Shown piece by piece: positions 52,916 to 62,274 of a stretch of DNA of 64,000 bases. Position 1 is the first letter of the stretch. Each line of letters opens with the position of its first letter. The notes below the pieces were generated by a model. That model did not search any database, was not told the DNA's origin, and worked only from the letters and a program-made list of their open reading frames with translations. Source of the DNA: Nitrospinota bacterium (GTDB taxonomy: Bacteria > Nitrospinota_A > UBA7883 > JACRLM01); contig JACQXA010000004.1 in the NCBI GenBank assembly GCA_016208975.1, positions 124,001 to 188,000 of the forward strand. Direction: 5' to 3'. The position numbers and the translations under genes are program-made.

Positions 52916-54106
52916 TTAGCCCAATAACGGTTTCAGCTCCGAAAGAACGTCCACCGCTTTGTCCAGATGCCCCTCGGTGTGTCCCGCAGTTACCGACATG
53001 CGAAACCTGGCGGTTCCCTTAGGCACCGTGGGTGGCCGTATGGCAGGGATGTGTGTACCTTTCGATAGCAAAAAACCTTGAGCTTTTGTTACATCCGCTT
53101 CCCGGCCCACAATAATTGGAACAATTTGTGACTGCGTGCGCCCAATATCATAACAAAGTTCTTTCAGTTTTGAAACAATTTTATCTACGTTGCGCCACAG
53201 CAGGGCGCGAAGCCTCTCGCCTTCTGGCGATTCGATGATGTCCAGCGCCGCCGTGGCGGCGGAGGCAGTGGCCGGAGGGGCGGCGGTGGAGTATATGAAC
53301 GACCTGGAGTAGTTAACCAGCCCGTTTATAAAGGTTTGGCTGGCGGCCACCACTCCACCCATGCCGCCAAATGCTTTTCCCAGGGTTATTATGTGGATGT
53401 CCACCATATCCTCCACCCCCGCCAGGTGGACGACACCTTTCCCCCCAAGACCGAACAGCCCCACCCCATGGGCGTCATCCACCATGAAGAGCGCCCCATG
53501 TTCCTTTGCAATAAGCGCCAGTTCTTTCAATGGCGCCAAGTCCCCATCCATGGAGAAAACCCCCTCGGTGGCCACAAGCCGCCTTCCGCCGGGGCCGGGT
53601 GGATTGGCGCAAAGGATTTTCCTCAGCGATTCCGGGTCGTTATGGGAGAACCTGTGCAGGGAGGCTCCGGAAAACCGGGCGCCGTCTATAATGCTGGCGT
53701 GAAGAAGCCTGTCGGCGTAAACGGCGTCGTGGCGGCCTAATAAAGCGGTTAAAACCCCCACATTGGCGGCGTATCCAGAGGAATATAGCAATGCCGCAGG
53801 TTTTGAAAGGTAGGCCGCTATCCTGTTTTCAAACTCTTCATGGGGCGGCGTATGGCCGGTGACAAGGCGTGATGCGCCGGATCCCCATCCGTATCGCTCT
53901 ACGGCGGATACCGCCGCCTGTTTCACCGCAGGGTGGCGTGTAAGGCCGAGATAATCGTTGGAGCCGAAGGATATTACAGGGGAACCCTCGATAAGCTCTA
54001 TCCCATCGGCGCCGGAAGGATCATGAAGCCGGAGACGGCGCAGAACCCCTTCGCTTTCGGCTTTTGCAAGCTCCCGCTTAAAAGGCTCCCAAGGTTTATG
54101 GCCCAC
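52916..54106 (-). CDS. bioF: 8-amino-7-oxononanoate synthase
   Basis: 396 residues starting at GTG. This PLP enzyme condenses pimeloyl thioester with alanine in biotin synthesis. The active-site lysine lies in ITLGKAFGGMGG near residue 242; FGSNDYLGLTRHP near residue 49 and DDAHGVGLFG near residue 212 bind cofactor and substrate. The gene overlaps bioB by one base (TAGTG). Confidence 0.95.
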   Translation of the reverse strand: MGHKPWEPFKRELAKAESEGVLRRLRLHDPSGADGIELIEGSPVISFGSNDYLGLTRHPAVKQAAVSAVERYGWGSGASRLVTGHTPPHEEFENRIAAYLSKPAALLYSSGYAANVGVLTALLGRHDAVYADRLLHASIIDGARFSGASLHRFSHNDPESLRKILCANPPGPGGRRLVATEGVFSMDGDLAPLKELALIAKEHGALFMVDDAHGVGLFGLGGKGVVHLAGVEDMVDIHIITLGKAFGGMGGVVAASQTFINGLVNYSRSFIYSTAAPPATASAATAALDIIESPEGERLRALLWRNVDKIVSKLKELCYDIGRTQSQIVPIIVGREADVTKAQGFLLSKGTHIPAIRPPTVPKGTARFRMSVTAGHTEGHLDKAVDVLSELKPLLG

Positions 54107-55134
54107 TATTTTTTCACGGTAAGTTCCAGGTCGGCGATCAATTGCAGGTCATCTTCGGCGGGCCTGCCGCAGGTGGTAAGGTAGTTGCCCACCATGGTGG
54201 AGTTGGCCCCGGCGGCGAACATGAGGCTTTGCAGGTCCCGCAGGTTCTTTTCCCGCCCGCCAGCCACCTTTATATCCTTGTCCGGCAGTATCATCCGGTA
54301 AGCGGCGATGATCGTGAGAATCTCGAAAGGTTTTAGAGGGGGCATGTTTTCCAGCTTTGTGCCCTTTATCGGGTTCAGGAAGTTTAGAGGTATGGAATCC
54401 ACATCCAACTCTTTTAACGTGAAGGCCAGCTCCACCCTTTGCTCCGGCGTTTCCCCCATGCCGAAGATACCGCCGCAACAAGCCCTCAATCCGGCCCGTT
54501 TGACCACCCGCACGGTCTCCACATCCTCCTCATAATCGTGGGTGGAGCATATCTGCGGGAAGAACGACCGGGCGGTTTCCAGATTGTGGTGATACTCCAA
54601 CACACCCGCGTTTTTCAGCTCCATGGCGGTACTCTCGTCTAGAATCCCCAAGCTGGCGCACCGGTGGATACCAACGGTCTCTTTCATTTTCCGCACTGCG
54701 GTGAGGATGGAATCCAGCTCATTTTTGCCGGATGCTCCCGTATATCCATAACCAGAGGTGACTATGCCGTATTTGTGGGCCCCCGCCGAGAGGGCCGACC
54801 GGGCTCCGTCGAGTATGGCGTCTGTCGAGACCAGATTGAACCGGGGCGAGTCCGCGGATGAGTGGACTGATTGGGCGCAGAAAGCGCAGTCTTCCGGGCA
54901 CCCGCCGGACTTGGCGTTGATTATGGAGCATAGCGATATTTCCACCCCTTTGAATTTCCTTCGAATCCGGTTGGCGGAGGCTATAAGGTCGAATATATTG
55001 TCGGGGCTGGTTTTCATCACCCCCACAGCTTCGTCCCACGTGAGAGGCTGGTTGGCCAGAGCTTTGCGCTCCACATGGTTTATAAACTCCCGCGTTCCAG
55101 CAGGGGAGGTGTTTATCATCATGGTTTCAGGCAT
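54106..55134 (-). CDS. bioB: Biotin synthase
   Basis: 342 residues. The radical SAM site is CPEDCAFCAQS near residues 78-88 (CxxxCxxC). The second [2Fe-2S] cluster ligands include CASLG and CCGGIFGMGET further on. It inserts sulfur into dethiobiotin, and it is co-transcribed with bioF. No BirA-type operator is visible upstream. Confidence 0.97.
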   Translation of the reverse strand: MPETMMINTSPAGTREFINHVERKALANQPLTWDEAVGVMKTSPDNIFDLIASANRIRRKFKGVEISLCSIINAKSGGCPEDCAFCAQSVHSSADSPRFNLVSTDAILDGARSALSAGAHKYGIVTSGYGYTGASGKNELDSILTAVRKMKETVGIHRCASLGILDESTAMELKNAGVLEYHHNLETARSFFPQICSTHDYEEDVETVRVVKRAGLRACCGGIFGMGETPEQRVELAFTLKELDVDSIPLNFLNPIKGTKLENMPPLKPFEILTIIAAYRMILPDKDIKVAGGREKNLRDLQSLMFAAGANSTMVGNYLTTCGRPAEDDLQLIADLELTVKK

Positions 55135-55358
55135 TTTATGTAACCGGCGATTTGTAAAAGCCCATATTATAAACCGAGGGGGGCCATTTTGGCGCCGCAG
55201 TTTGCGGAATTTGAGTTTTTAGTACACTTTTTTACTTACATTCTAAAGTTTTGTATTATTATTTTAGGAAAAAGGGTAATAAAGAAGGCATCTAGCCTGC
55301 TTTTACATTCTATACGCTTGAAAGCCAACTGAACCGTTTTTCAGGAGCCGTACCCGCA

Positions 55359-56768
55359 GTGGACAAGGAACTCAGTGGCCCCATTGTCTTGACAGACCTT
55401 GGCGTGAGCATGATGGTGCGAATGCCTGAATTCCACTATCTCTCCCGGGACGACATTAAATATCTCGCCAGGAACGACCCCAGGGTTTACAAAAAAGGGG
55501 AATCACTACTCTCCCCCGGTGATGGGGATATGAAGACCATGGTCATCCTGCTGGCCGGGTCGTGCAAAATAGAGGTCCACACGCGGATTTGCGGCAAACC
55601 CGCCATAGTGTGCATCGAGAAGGTAAGCGCCCCGGCGGTGCTGGGTGAAGTTACCAGTTTTTCGTCCAGCAACGTTCGCCGCTCGGTGGATGTGATAGCC
55701 GCCCAGCGGAGCATCGCCATATCCATACCATCCTCAATTTTGCTGGAATGTTTTTCCCACGCCCGCGTGTCACTACCGCAAATCCTATGGGGTTTCGCCC
55801 GGCTTGGGCTGGCCAGGCTGAAAACATCGCAACAGCATCTGGAAACGCTCTTGTCCAGGTATATAAAAGTTGACGGAGTTAAGGGACCTGAACTGGACGA
55901 GGAAATACAGGAGCTGGAGTCGGTAATAGGGCTGGAAGACATGAAGGCCGGAGCCGAGGTTGGCGAGGGTGTGTTCGACAAGATCGGTGAGCTTTTAAAT
56001 AAAATAAACCACGCGCTTGCTTTTGCCTGTTATCTGGATCAAACGCCGGATTACAGGCTGGAAAAAGACATCCCCACAGAGTTATACGAAAAAGCGGGCG
56101 TTTCCACCTTGGCCCGCGAGGCTCTGGAGATACCGGAAAACCGGGGCAGGACCATCCGGGAAGCAGTGGCCTGCGCCATGGTCTCGCTTCCCGCCGGCAA
56201 AAGGCCCCCCATCCAGGATTGGCGCAGTTACCTGGAGGCGCTTATCACCGCCGCAGAAGACATCATGTCCATCATTCCCGACATGTTCCGCTATAACAAC
56301 CGCCGCAGGGTGCACCCCGGTAGCGACAAAATGATAGAAGGTTTTTTAAACCGGGTGGAGCAGGAGTTCGACAGGGCATGGAACGAGGCCATAACCCGGT
56401 TCGGCGTGAAACCGGCGGAGGAAAGCAACGAGGACGACATCAAAGACCTTTCTTATCTTGGAACCTTTTTCCTTACCAGGCTGGAGGGGATAAAATTCAG
56501 GCAGACGCTGGATTTTATGGAACCAGGCGGCCAGCAGGAGTATCGCCCGAAAGATGAGCAGTTGCGGGACAGGGCCGCCATCGAGCTTTACAACACCTTA
56601 AGCGCCCACCCGGTCATGAAGATACTTATCAAGAAACTTCTGGATACCAAGGTGATAGAGGAGAATTCCGGGGCGGAAAAGAATGACAACCTCGTGGGCC
56701 TGCTTTGTCTTGCGTACAGGCACAACTACCCGGCGTTAGTCGATGAGCCGAACAGGATAAGCGTATAA
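55359..56768 (+). CDS. Cyclic-nucleotide-binding-domain protein with long helical C-terminus
   Basis: 469 residues from a GTG with AGGAG upstream. Residues about 25-150 fit a cNMP-binding/Crp beta-roll (YKKGESLLSPGDGD, LAGSCKIEVHTR, VLGEVTSFSSSNVRRSVDVIA). The C-terminal 300 residues are helical, with no helix-turn-helix or enzyme motif that I know; segments such as NKINHALAFACYLDQTPDYR and IKDLSYLGTFFLTRLEG are distinctive. It may sense a nucleotide or simply use the fold for protein contact. Confidence 0.75.
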   Translation: MDKELSGPIVLTDLGVSMMVRMPEFHYLSRDDIKYLARNDPRVYKKGESLLSPGDGDMKTMVILLAGSCKIEVHTRICGKPAIVCIEKVSAPAVLGEVTSFSSSNVRRSVDVIAAQRSIAISIPSSILLECFSHARVSLPQILWGFARLGLARLKTSQQHLETLLSRYIKVDGVKGPELDEEIQELESVIGLEDMKAGAEVGEGVFDKIGELLNKINHALAFACYLDQTPDYRLEKDIPTELYEKAGVSTLAREALEIPENRGRTIREAVACAMVSLPAGKRPPIQDWRSYLEALITAAEDIMSIIPDMFRYNNRRRVHPGSDKMIEGFLNRVEQEFDRAWNEAITRFGVKPAEESNEDDIKDLSYLGTFFLTRLEGIKFRQTLDFMEPGGQQEYRPKDEQLRDRAAIELYNTLSAHPVMKILIKKLLDTKVIEENSGAEKNDNLVGLLCLAYRHNYPALVDEPNRISV

Positions 56769-56778
56769 GCGCTTATCC
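56755..56778. terminator. Stem-loop between convergent genes
   Basis: A perfect nine-base stem (GGATAAGCG and CGCTTATCC, six-base loop) spans the stop codon of the cNMP-type gene and faces the end of ilvE. There is no T-run, so termination or RNA end protection is uncertain. Confidence 0.4.
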
Positions 56779-56784
56779 CCGCCG

Positions 56785-57891
56785 TTAAACTTCAACCCTG
56801 TAATTCCACCCAAACGGATCCTGCTTTTTCCCGTACTGGATGGCGGTTATCTCCGTGAACAGCCGCTGGGCAAGAGGTCCGGTTTTCCCCTCGTTTATCT
56901 CCATCAGGCGCCCTTCGTATTCCAGCGCTCCCACCGGGGCTATTACCGCCGCCGTGCCGGAGCCGAACGCTTCGTCCAGCTGGCCTGTGGCGTGGGCGGC
57001 CGTCACCTCTTCCATGGATAGCCTGCGCTCCTCCACGGAGATACCCCAGCTTTCCAGAATCCTGATCACCGAGTCCCGCGTCACCCCGGCGAGGATGGAG
57101 CCGTTCAGCGAAGGCGTAACCACCTTGCCGCCGATCTTGAAGAAGATGTTCATGGCGCCCACCTCCTCAACGTAACGGCTCTCGCACGAGTCCAGCCATA
57201 ACACCTGGGAATAGCCCGCCTCCCTAGCCTCCTTGGCGGCCAGAATGCTGGCGGCGTAGTTTGCCGGGGTCTTGGCGGCGCCCAAACCACCCCGCCCGGC
57301 GCGGGCGTATTTACCGCACACGCGGATTTTCACCGGCGCAAACCCTTCGGGATAATAAGCCCCCACCGGGGACAGGAACATCACGAGGGTGAATTGGGAC
57401 GATGATTTAACGCCGATAAAAGGCTCCGACGCGAACATGAGGGGCCGTACGTACAAAGCGGTGTTCTCCGCCCTGGGCGCCCATTCGTGATCCAGCGACA
57501 GCATGATTTTCAACGCTTCCACCAGCGTTTGCGGTTCCACCGGGGGCATGGAAAGGCGGTCGGCGGAAAGGTTGAGCCGTTCAAGGTATTTATAGGGCCT
57601 GAACACATTGAACCCTCCGCTGGCTGAGCGGAATATTTTAAATCCGTCGAACACTGTCTGCCCGTAATGCAGGGCCAGTGTGGCCGGATCCAGCGACAAG
57701 GGGGCGTACTGTTCCACCACAGCGTCGCCCCACCCCTCCCCTTCAACCCATTCCATGCGGAACATGTGGTCGCAGAAGAACCTGCCGAAACCCAGGGCGT
57801 TCTCGTTATCCGGCTTCTTGCGCCGTCCCGGTGGGGGAACCTGGGCGATAGTTATTTGCGTTGTAGCGTTACCGGTAATTTCCATATCCAT
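56785..57891 (-). CDS. ilvE: Branched-chain amino acid aminotransferase
   Basis: 368 residues from the ATG at 57891. It is a fold-type IV PLP enzyme for Leu, Ile and Val. Visible features are HYGQTVFDGFKIFR near residue 75, RPYKYLERLN, GLGAAKTPANYAASI near residue 205 (a family-conserved stretch), and GTAAVIAPVGALEYEG near the end. The length fits the long ILVE form. It begins five bases after the DUF190 gene's stop. Confidence 0.94.
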   Translation of the reverse strand: MDMEITGNATTQITIAQVPPPGRRKKPDNENALGFGRFFCDHMFRMEWVEGEGWGDAVVEQYAPLSLDPATLALHYGQTVFDGFKIFRSASGGFNVFRPYKYLERLNLSADRLSMPPVEPQTLVEALKIMLSLDHEWAPRAENTALYVRPLMFASEPFIGVKSSSQFTLVMFLSPVGAYYPEGFAPVKIRVCGKYARAGRGGLGAAKTPANYAASILAAKEAREAGYSQVLWLDSCESRYVEEVGAMNIFFKIGGKVVTPSLNGSILAGVTRDSVIRILESWGISVEERRLSMEEVTAAHATGQLDEAFGSGTAAVIAPVGALEYEGRLMEINEGKTGPLAQRLFTEITAIQYGKKQDPFGWNYRVEV

Positions 57892-57896
57892 ACCTG

Positions 57897-58247
57897 TCAA
57901 GCCTTGGCTTCGTATTGTTTCATCATCACCTGCTGGGTGGTAATAAGCCCTCCGCAACCGGAGGCGGCCATGATTTTATCCACCACCAAAACGAATGCGT
58001 CTATTTTCACCGGCTCATCGGTGACGCTCACCATCACCGGGAGGTCTTCCGAAAGGCGGAGGACCCTGGCGGTGTGCATTTTGCCGCCTTGGCCGTAGCC
58101 TTCTATGCCCCGGTACACTGCCCCGCCCATCAGGCCTGCCTTTTTAGCATCTTCCAGTATTTTTTCATAGACCGCCACGCCATCCACCGTGTCCGCCTCG
58201 CCAACATATATCCTTATGGTGGCCGCAGGTTTGAACCCGTCCATCAC
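57897..58247 (-). CDS. DUF190-family protein (PII-like fold)
   Basis: 116 residues. The family signature is visible in VDGVAVYEKILEDAKKAGLMGGAVYRGIEGYG. The members have a PII-like fold and commonly sit beside CrcB, as here (four-base overlap). They are thought to modulate fluoride export or respond to nucleotides; the mechanism is not established. Confidence 0.88.
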   Translation of the reverse strand: MMDGFKPAATIRIYVGEADTVDGVAVYEKILEDAKKAGLMGGAVYRGIEGYGQGGKMHTARVLRLSEDLPVMVSVTDEPVKIDAFVLVVDKIMAASGCGGLITTQQVMMKQYEAKA

Positions 58248-58618
58248 ACAATCCTCCCGGCCACCATGCCCGCCCAGGAGGCTGTCAGGCAGATAGCCAC
58301 AGTGCCAATAATATTCACCGCCGCTTTCATGGCCATTCCGTCCCTCATAAGCGCCAGGGTCTCGAATGAAAAGGTAGAGAACGTCGTAAATCCGCCCAAC
58401 ACGCCCACTGTTAGCAAAAGCTTTATTTGGGGCGGCATGGTGAAACGGGCTTCAGCCATTTCCATAAGGAGCCCGATGAAAAAACAGCCGATGATGTTGA
58501 CGGCTAACGTTCCGTAAGGGAACGCCGCGCCGAACTTTTCATAAACCGCGCCGGAAACAAAGTACCGTAAAGAGGATCCTATGGCCCCGCCCAAAGCCAC
58601 CGCCATGTATTGGGACAT
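58244..58618 (-). CDS. crcB: Fluoride channel CrcB/Fluc
   Basis: 124 residues and four helices. Characteristic stretches are GGAIGSSLRYFV near residue 9, LAVNIIGCFFIG near residue 38, and LLTVGVLGGFTTFSTFSFE near residue 67, which holds the sodium and fluoride pore residues. It exports fluoride ions as a dual-topology dimer. I see no fluoride riboswitch upstream. Confidence 0.95.
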   Translation of the reverse strand: MSQYMAVALGGAIGSSLRYFVSGAVYEKFGAAFPYGTLAVNIIGCFFIGLLMEMAEARFTMPPQIKLLLTVGVLGGFTTFSTFSFETLALMRDGMAMKAAVNIIGTVAICLTASWAGMVAGRIV

Positions 58619-58630
58619 AGGGTTTACTGA

Positions 58631-59329
58631 TTACATCCCCGCCGCCAGCGAGTTTAACCCCGCCGCCAGGTTTTTCAGCCGCTCCGCTGTGGCGCCCGGC
58701 ATAACTATGGAAAGCTCCTCTATGGTGGCGGCCCGCTCGGTTATATTCACCTTGGCCTGGGCGCGCCGTTGCAACTCCAGAGCGCTTTTCAGGTCCGCCA
58801 GGGAAGCCTTGGTTTCGCTTATGGCCGACTGGTTCACCTGCACCGCGCTGTCCAACGCGGTTATGGAAGACGAATTCCTGCCAGTGGCCACGCCTAAAAC
58901 CAGGGCCGCCAGCAACGCAATGGCGGCCATCGTCACTGAAACGTAAGAAAGCGATATGGGCGGCATGGCGCCTTTAAGCAATTTGGATGGAGCGGTTGGC
59001 TCCTTTTTCGGCGGGACAGGGGCCGCCTCCGCTACCGGAGCTGTGGAATCCTCATCCTCGTCCGCCTCATGGGCGAAACCTTCCGGCTCACTGGCGGAAG
59101 CGGGTTGAGGCGTCACCAGCGACAACCTTCCCCTGTCTTTTTCAGCGGACTTTTGTTCTTCACCGGCCGTTCCGCCGGAGAGGGAGGACAGGACCTCATC
59201 AAAAACTTCCTGGCTTATTATGGAAATGGGGCTTTTCACTTCCACCCCGCGCCTGGCCAGAAGCCCCATGTACTCCTCAACGGGCATGTTAAGCTTCCTG
59301 GCCGCTTCATAAACCCTGATCTCGCTCAT
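58631..59329 (-). CDS. Membrane protein with IF-2 N-terminal-like domain
   Basis: 232 residues. The first 55 (VYEAARKLNMPVEEYMGLLARRGVEVKSPISIIS) match the small helical IF2_N domain found at the start of translation factor IF-2. A proline/acidic linker follows, then one helix near residues 128-150 (VTMAAIALLAALVLGVATG) and a coiled-coil-like C-terminus (AISETKASLADLKSALELQRRA). The combination is unusual. The gene is 12 bases upstream of crcB in the same direction. Confidence 0.75.
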   Translation of the reverse strand: MSEIRVYEAARKLNMPVEEYMGLLARRGVEVKSPISIISQEVFDEVLSSLSGGTAGEEQKSAEKDRGRLSLVTPQPASASEPEGFAHEADEDEDSTAPVAEAAPVPPKKEPTAPSKLLKGAMPPISLSYVSVTMAAIALLAALVLGVATGRNSSSITALDSAVQVNQSAISETKASLADLKSALELQRRAQAKVNITERAATIEELSIVMPGATAERLKNLAAGLNSLAAGM

Positions 59330-59489
59330 CGTGACTCCGGGTGTTGTACAAATTACTTTAGATTCATAATGATACCCCAGTTTAAAGCCGCCTCACAACC
59401 GCCCGGCAACATAAATATTGAAACACCCGCCCATGAAACGATAGAATTATCTGGAAACGTTCCATTTTCTATAACCGGCAGGAAGTTTG

Positions 59490-59987
59490 ATGAGCGAATC
59501 CGAAGAACAGCAAACCGATACTGAAGCCACTAAAAAGATCGAAACACCACAAACAAGACGGCCTACTGCGCGCAAGGGCGCCCAAACCAAGTTTTTGGCG
59601 GGGTCGCTTATTATCGTGGGCGCCATAGGTTACCTGATATACACCGGCATCCAGGCCAGCGGCTCATATTATAAAACCGTGTCAGAAGTAACAGCCTTGG
59701 GTAGCCGGGCCTCCAACATGTCATTAAGGCTGGAAGGGAAAGTTGTTCCCGGCACCATCGAGCGTGACACTTCCAACTTGAAGCTTAACTTCCATATCAC
59801 CGACAAATCCAAGAAAACCATTCCCGTTTTCTACGAAGGGATTGTGCCGGACATGTTCCAGGACAACATAGATGTAGTTGTAGAAGGCAAGCTGGCCGAC
59901 AACGGCAAGTTCGTGGCCACCAAACTGCTCACCAGTTGCCCATCCAGGTACGATGCCGCCAAGGAAATGAAAAAGCAGTCTATATAA
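59490..59987 (+). CDS. ccmE: Cytochrome c maturation heme chaperone CcmE, cysteine type
   Basis: 165 residues from the ATG at 59490. An N-terminal anchor (FLAGSLIIVGAIGYLIYTGI) is followed by the OB-fold heme-carrier domain (MSLRLEGKVVPGTIERD, FHITDKSKKTIPVFYEGIVPD). Most CcmE proteins bind heme through HxxxY. Here the site reads CPSRY, the CxxxY variant known from Desulfovibrio and archaea. It delivers heme to CcmF, whose gene follows. Confidence 0.92.
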   Translation: MSESEEQQTDTEATKKIETPQTRRPTARKGAQTKFLAGSLIIVGAIGYLIYTGIQASGSYYKTVSEVTALGSRASNMSLRLEGKVVPGTIERDTSNLKLNFHITDKSKKTIPVFYEGIVPDMFQDNIDVVVEGKLADNGKFVATKLLTSCPSRYDAAKEMKKQSI

Positions 59988-60004
59988 CCTTTTATAATCC
60001 ACCC

Positions 60005-60038
60005 CCGGGCCAGTCGCAAAAACCGGCCCGGTTTTTTT
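60005..60038 (+). terminator. Rho-independent terminator between ccmE and ccmF
   Basis: CCGGGCC and GGCCCGG form a stem over a 13-base loop, followed by seven T. Readthrough to ccmF must be partial, or ccmF has its own start site nearby. Confidence 0.7.
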
Positions 60039-60052
60039 AACGGCGTAAAACC

Positions 60053-62050
60053 ATGAATGAAATCGGCGAGTATTCTTTACTTTTAGGCCTCTGCGTAGCC
60101 TTCTATTCGGTGACCGCCGCCCTATTAGGCGTGAAACTTGGCGTAAAACCCATGGTTAAAAGCGCCGAGTACGCGCTGAACACGGTGTTCGCCCTGCTGA
60201 CACTAACCTCCATGGCGCTGATATACGCCCTTTATTCCAACGATTTCTCACTGGAATACGTTTACAGCTACACCAACCGGGACTTGGGATGGTTTTACCG
60301 GATAACCGCCTTTTGGGCGGGGCAGAAAGGCTCCCTGCTCCTGTGGGCGTGGATGCTGGGGCTTTTCTCCACGATAGTGGTGTTCCAGAACCGCCACAAG
60401 AACCGGGAGCTAATGCCTTACGTGGTGGCGGTCATCGCCACGGTTCAGGCTTTCTTCGGGCTTCTGATGAACGTGGCGTCGCCGGTGTTCGAGCGGATGC
60501 CGGTATTGCCGCCGGACGGGCACGGGCTAAACCCCATGCTCCAGAACCCCGGCATGATATTCCACCCTCCTTCCCTTTATGTGGGGTTCGTGGGTTTCAC
60601 CATACCTTTCGCCTTCGCGGTGGCGGCGCTCATGACCGGCCAGCTTGGCGACGTGTGGATCCGAACCACCCGGCGGTGGACGATTTTTTCATGGATATTC
60701 CTGACCCTTGGCAACCTGCTGGGGGCCAATTGGGCCTATGTGGAGCTGGGCTGGGGCGGTTATTGGGCCTGGGACCCTGTGGAGAACGCCTCGTTCATGC
60801 CGTGGCTCACCGGCACCGCATATCTGCATTCCGTGATGGTCCAGGAAAAGAGGGACATGCTCAAAACATGGAACATGACCCTAATCTCCCTCACGTTCAT
60901 CCTCACCATATTCGGCACGTTCCTCACCCGGTCTGGGCTTATTTCGTCTGTCCACTCCTTCGGCGAGTCCACAGTGGGCACATATTTCGGCGTGTTCCTG
61001 GTTATCATCATCGCCTTCTCGATATGGATGATAATGTGGCGGCTACCAATGCTTAAAAGCGCCAATTCGCTGGACTCCATGCTGTCCCGCGAGGCGTCAT
61101 TCCTTTTCAACAACCTCCTTCTGGTGGGCGCGGCCTTCACGGTGTTCTGGGGCACCATGTTCCCGATGATATCCGAGCTTGCGCGGGGAGAGAAGATAAC
61201 CGTGGGCCCGCCATTCTTCAACCAGGTGATGACCCCCATAGGGCTTACCCTGCTGGCACTCACCGGCCTGTGCCCGCTTATAGCATGGAGAAAAGCCAGC
61301 GTGGCCAACGCCAGGAAAAACTTCCTGACGCCTTTCGTCATTACAATCATGGGTTCCGCCGCCATCGGGGCTTCGGGGGTCACCGAGTTTCTTCCCTGGC
61401 TCTCCTACACCATCTGCGTATTCGTGGCCGCCACGATAATCACGGAGATCATCAAGGGGATTAAAGCCCGCGCCACTTCCGGCAAGGAAAACTTCGGCAA
61501 GGCGTTCTTGAACCTTTTCTGGAAGAACAAACGCCGGTATGGCGGGTATGTGATCCATCTGGGCGTTATCATGTGTTTCGCCGGGTTCACAGGGGCATGG
61601 TTCAACGTGGATAAAGAATTGAGCATGTGGCCTGGGGACAAGCTTATGATAAAGGACTATACCCTCACCTATTACAAGTACGACTATTCCAAGCCAAAAG
61701 AGACCGTGGAAGAGGCCGTGGCCACCATGCTGGTGGAAAAGAACGGCGAAAAACTGGGCTACGCCTACCCGGAACGGAACAATTACTACATGAAAGGCAT
61801 CCGTGGGGACATGACCCCGCAACAGACCTCGGAAGTAGCCATATACTCCACCATGCTGGAGGATGTTTACATAATTTTCGCCTCGTTAAACGAAGACGGC
61901 TCCGCCACTTTCAAAGCCCATATCAACCCCATGGTCAAATGGTTATGGATAGGCGGGCTTGTGATGAGCGCCGGGGCCATTTTCAGCATTTGGCCGGACC
62001 GGCGGGAGAAAAAACGGTTCGATGAGCGCCATATGGCCGGGATGGCTTAA
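60053..62050 (+). CDS. ccmF: Cytochrome c heme lyase subunit CcmF
   Basis: 665 residues with about fifteen helices. The WWD heme-handling motif is present as WGGYWAWDPVENASFMPWL near residues 234-252, with conserved histidines around it. CcmF and CcmH attach heme to apocytochromes in the periplasm. It follows ccmE by 65 bases with a terminator between. Confidence 0.95.
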   Translation: MNEIGEYSLLLGLCVAFYSVTAALLGVKLGVKPMVKSAEYALNTVFALLTLTSMALIYALYSNDFSLEYVYSYTNRDLGWFYRITAFWAGQKGSLLLWAWMLGLFSTIVVFQNRHKNRELMPYVVAVIATVQAFFGLLMNVASPVFERMPVLPPDGHGLNPMLQNPGMIFHPPSLYVGFVGFTIPFAFAVAALMTGQLGDVWIRTTRRWTIFSWIFLTLGNLLGANWAYVELGWGGYWAWDPVENASFMPWLTGTAYLHSVMVQEKRDMLKTWNMTLISLTFILTIFGTFLTRSGLISSVHSFGESTVGTYFGVFLVIIIAFSIWMIMWRLPMLKSANSLDSMLSREASFLFNNLLLVGAAFTVFWGTMFPMISELARGEKITVGPPFFNQVMTPIGLTLLALTGLCPLIAWRKASVANARKNFLTPFVITIMGSAAIGASGVTEFLPWLSYTICVFVAATIITEIIKGIKARATSGKENFGKAFLNLFWKNKRRYGGYVIHLGVIMCFAGFTGAWFNVDKELSMWPGDKLMIKDYTLTYYKYDYSKPKETVEEAVATMLVEKNGEKLGYAYPERNNYYMKGIRGDMTPQQTSEVAIYSTMLEDVYIIFASLNEDGSATFKAHINPMVKWLWIGGLVMSAGAIFSIWPDRREKKRFDERHMAGMA

Positions 62051-62123
62051 AGCCCCCGCCAGGGCGGGCGGCCATTGCGGGCCTCAGGCTGTTTATTCAA
62101 GGATTTTAAGGCTCCGGTTGTTT

Positions 62124-62274
62124 GGTAGTGTCTCAGTTTGAAAGTACAGGGGAGATTCTTCACTTGCGCTCAGAATGACAATATAATAGCCGTTAATAAC
62201 ATTGTCATCCTGAGCGAAGCGCAAGCGGAGTGAAGGATCTGTCCATTATTTGAGATTCAAACTGAGACACCACC
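62124..62274 (-). mobile_element. MITE-like element, copy C (complete, with target duplication)
   Basis: 151 bases, the reverse of copies A and B. The outer ends are GGTAGTGTCTCAG at the left and its inverted partner CTGAGACACCACC at the right. The flanks show a direct repeat of GGTTGTTT (62116-62123 and 62275-62282; ten bases if CC is counted), the mark of transposition. It lies between ccmF and rplM and fills most of that gap; the rest (62051-62372) shows no gene. Confidence 0.88.

Noticed and set aside
55135-55358. Possible BirA operator upstream of bioB
   Set aside because: No TTGTAAACC / GGTTTACAA pair is visible; only a TATAAT-like box at 55166-55171 without a good -35.
59330-59489. 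Possible fluoride riboswitch ahead of the crcB run
   Set aside because: The conserved core of the crcB RNA motif could not be found in this stretch.
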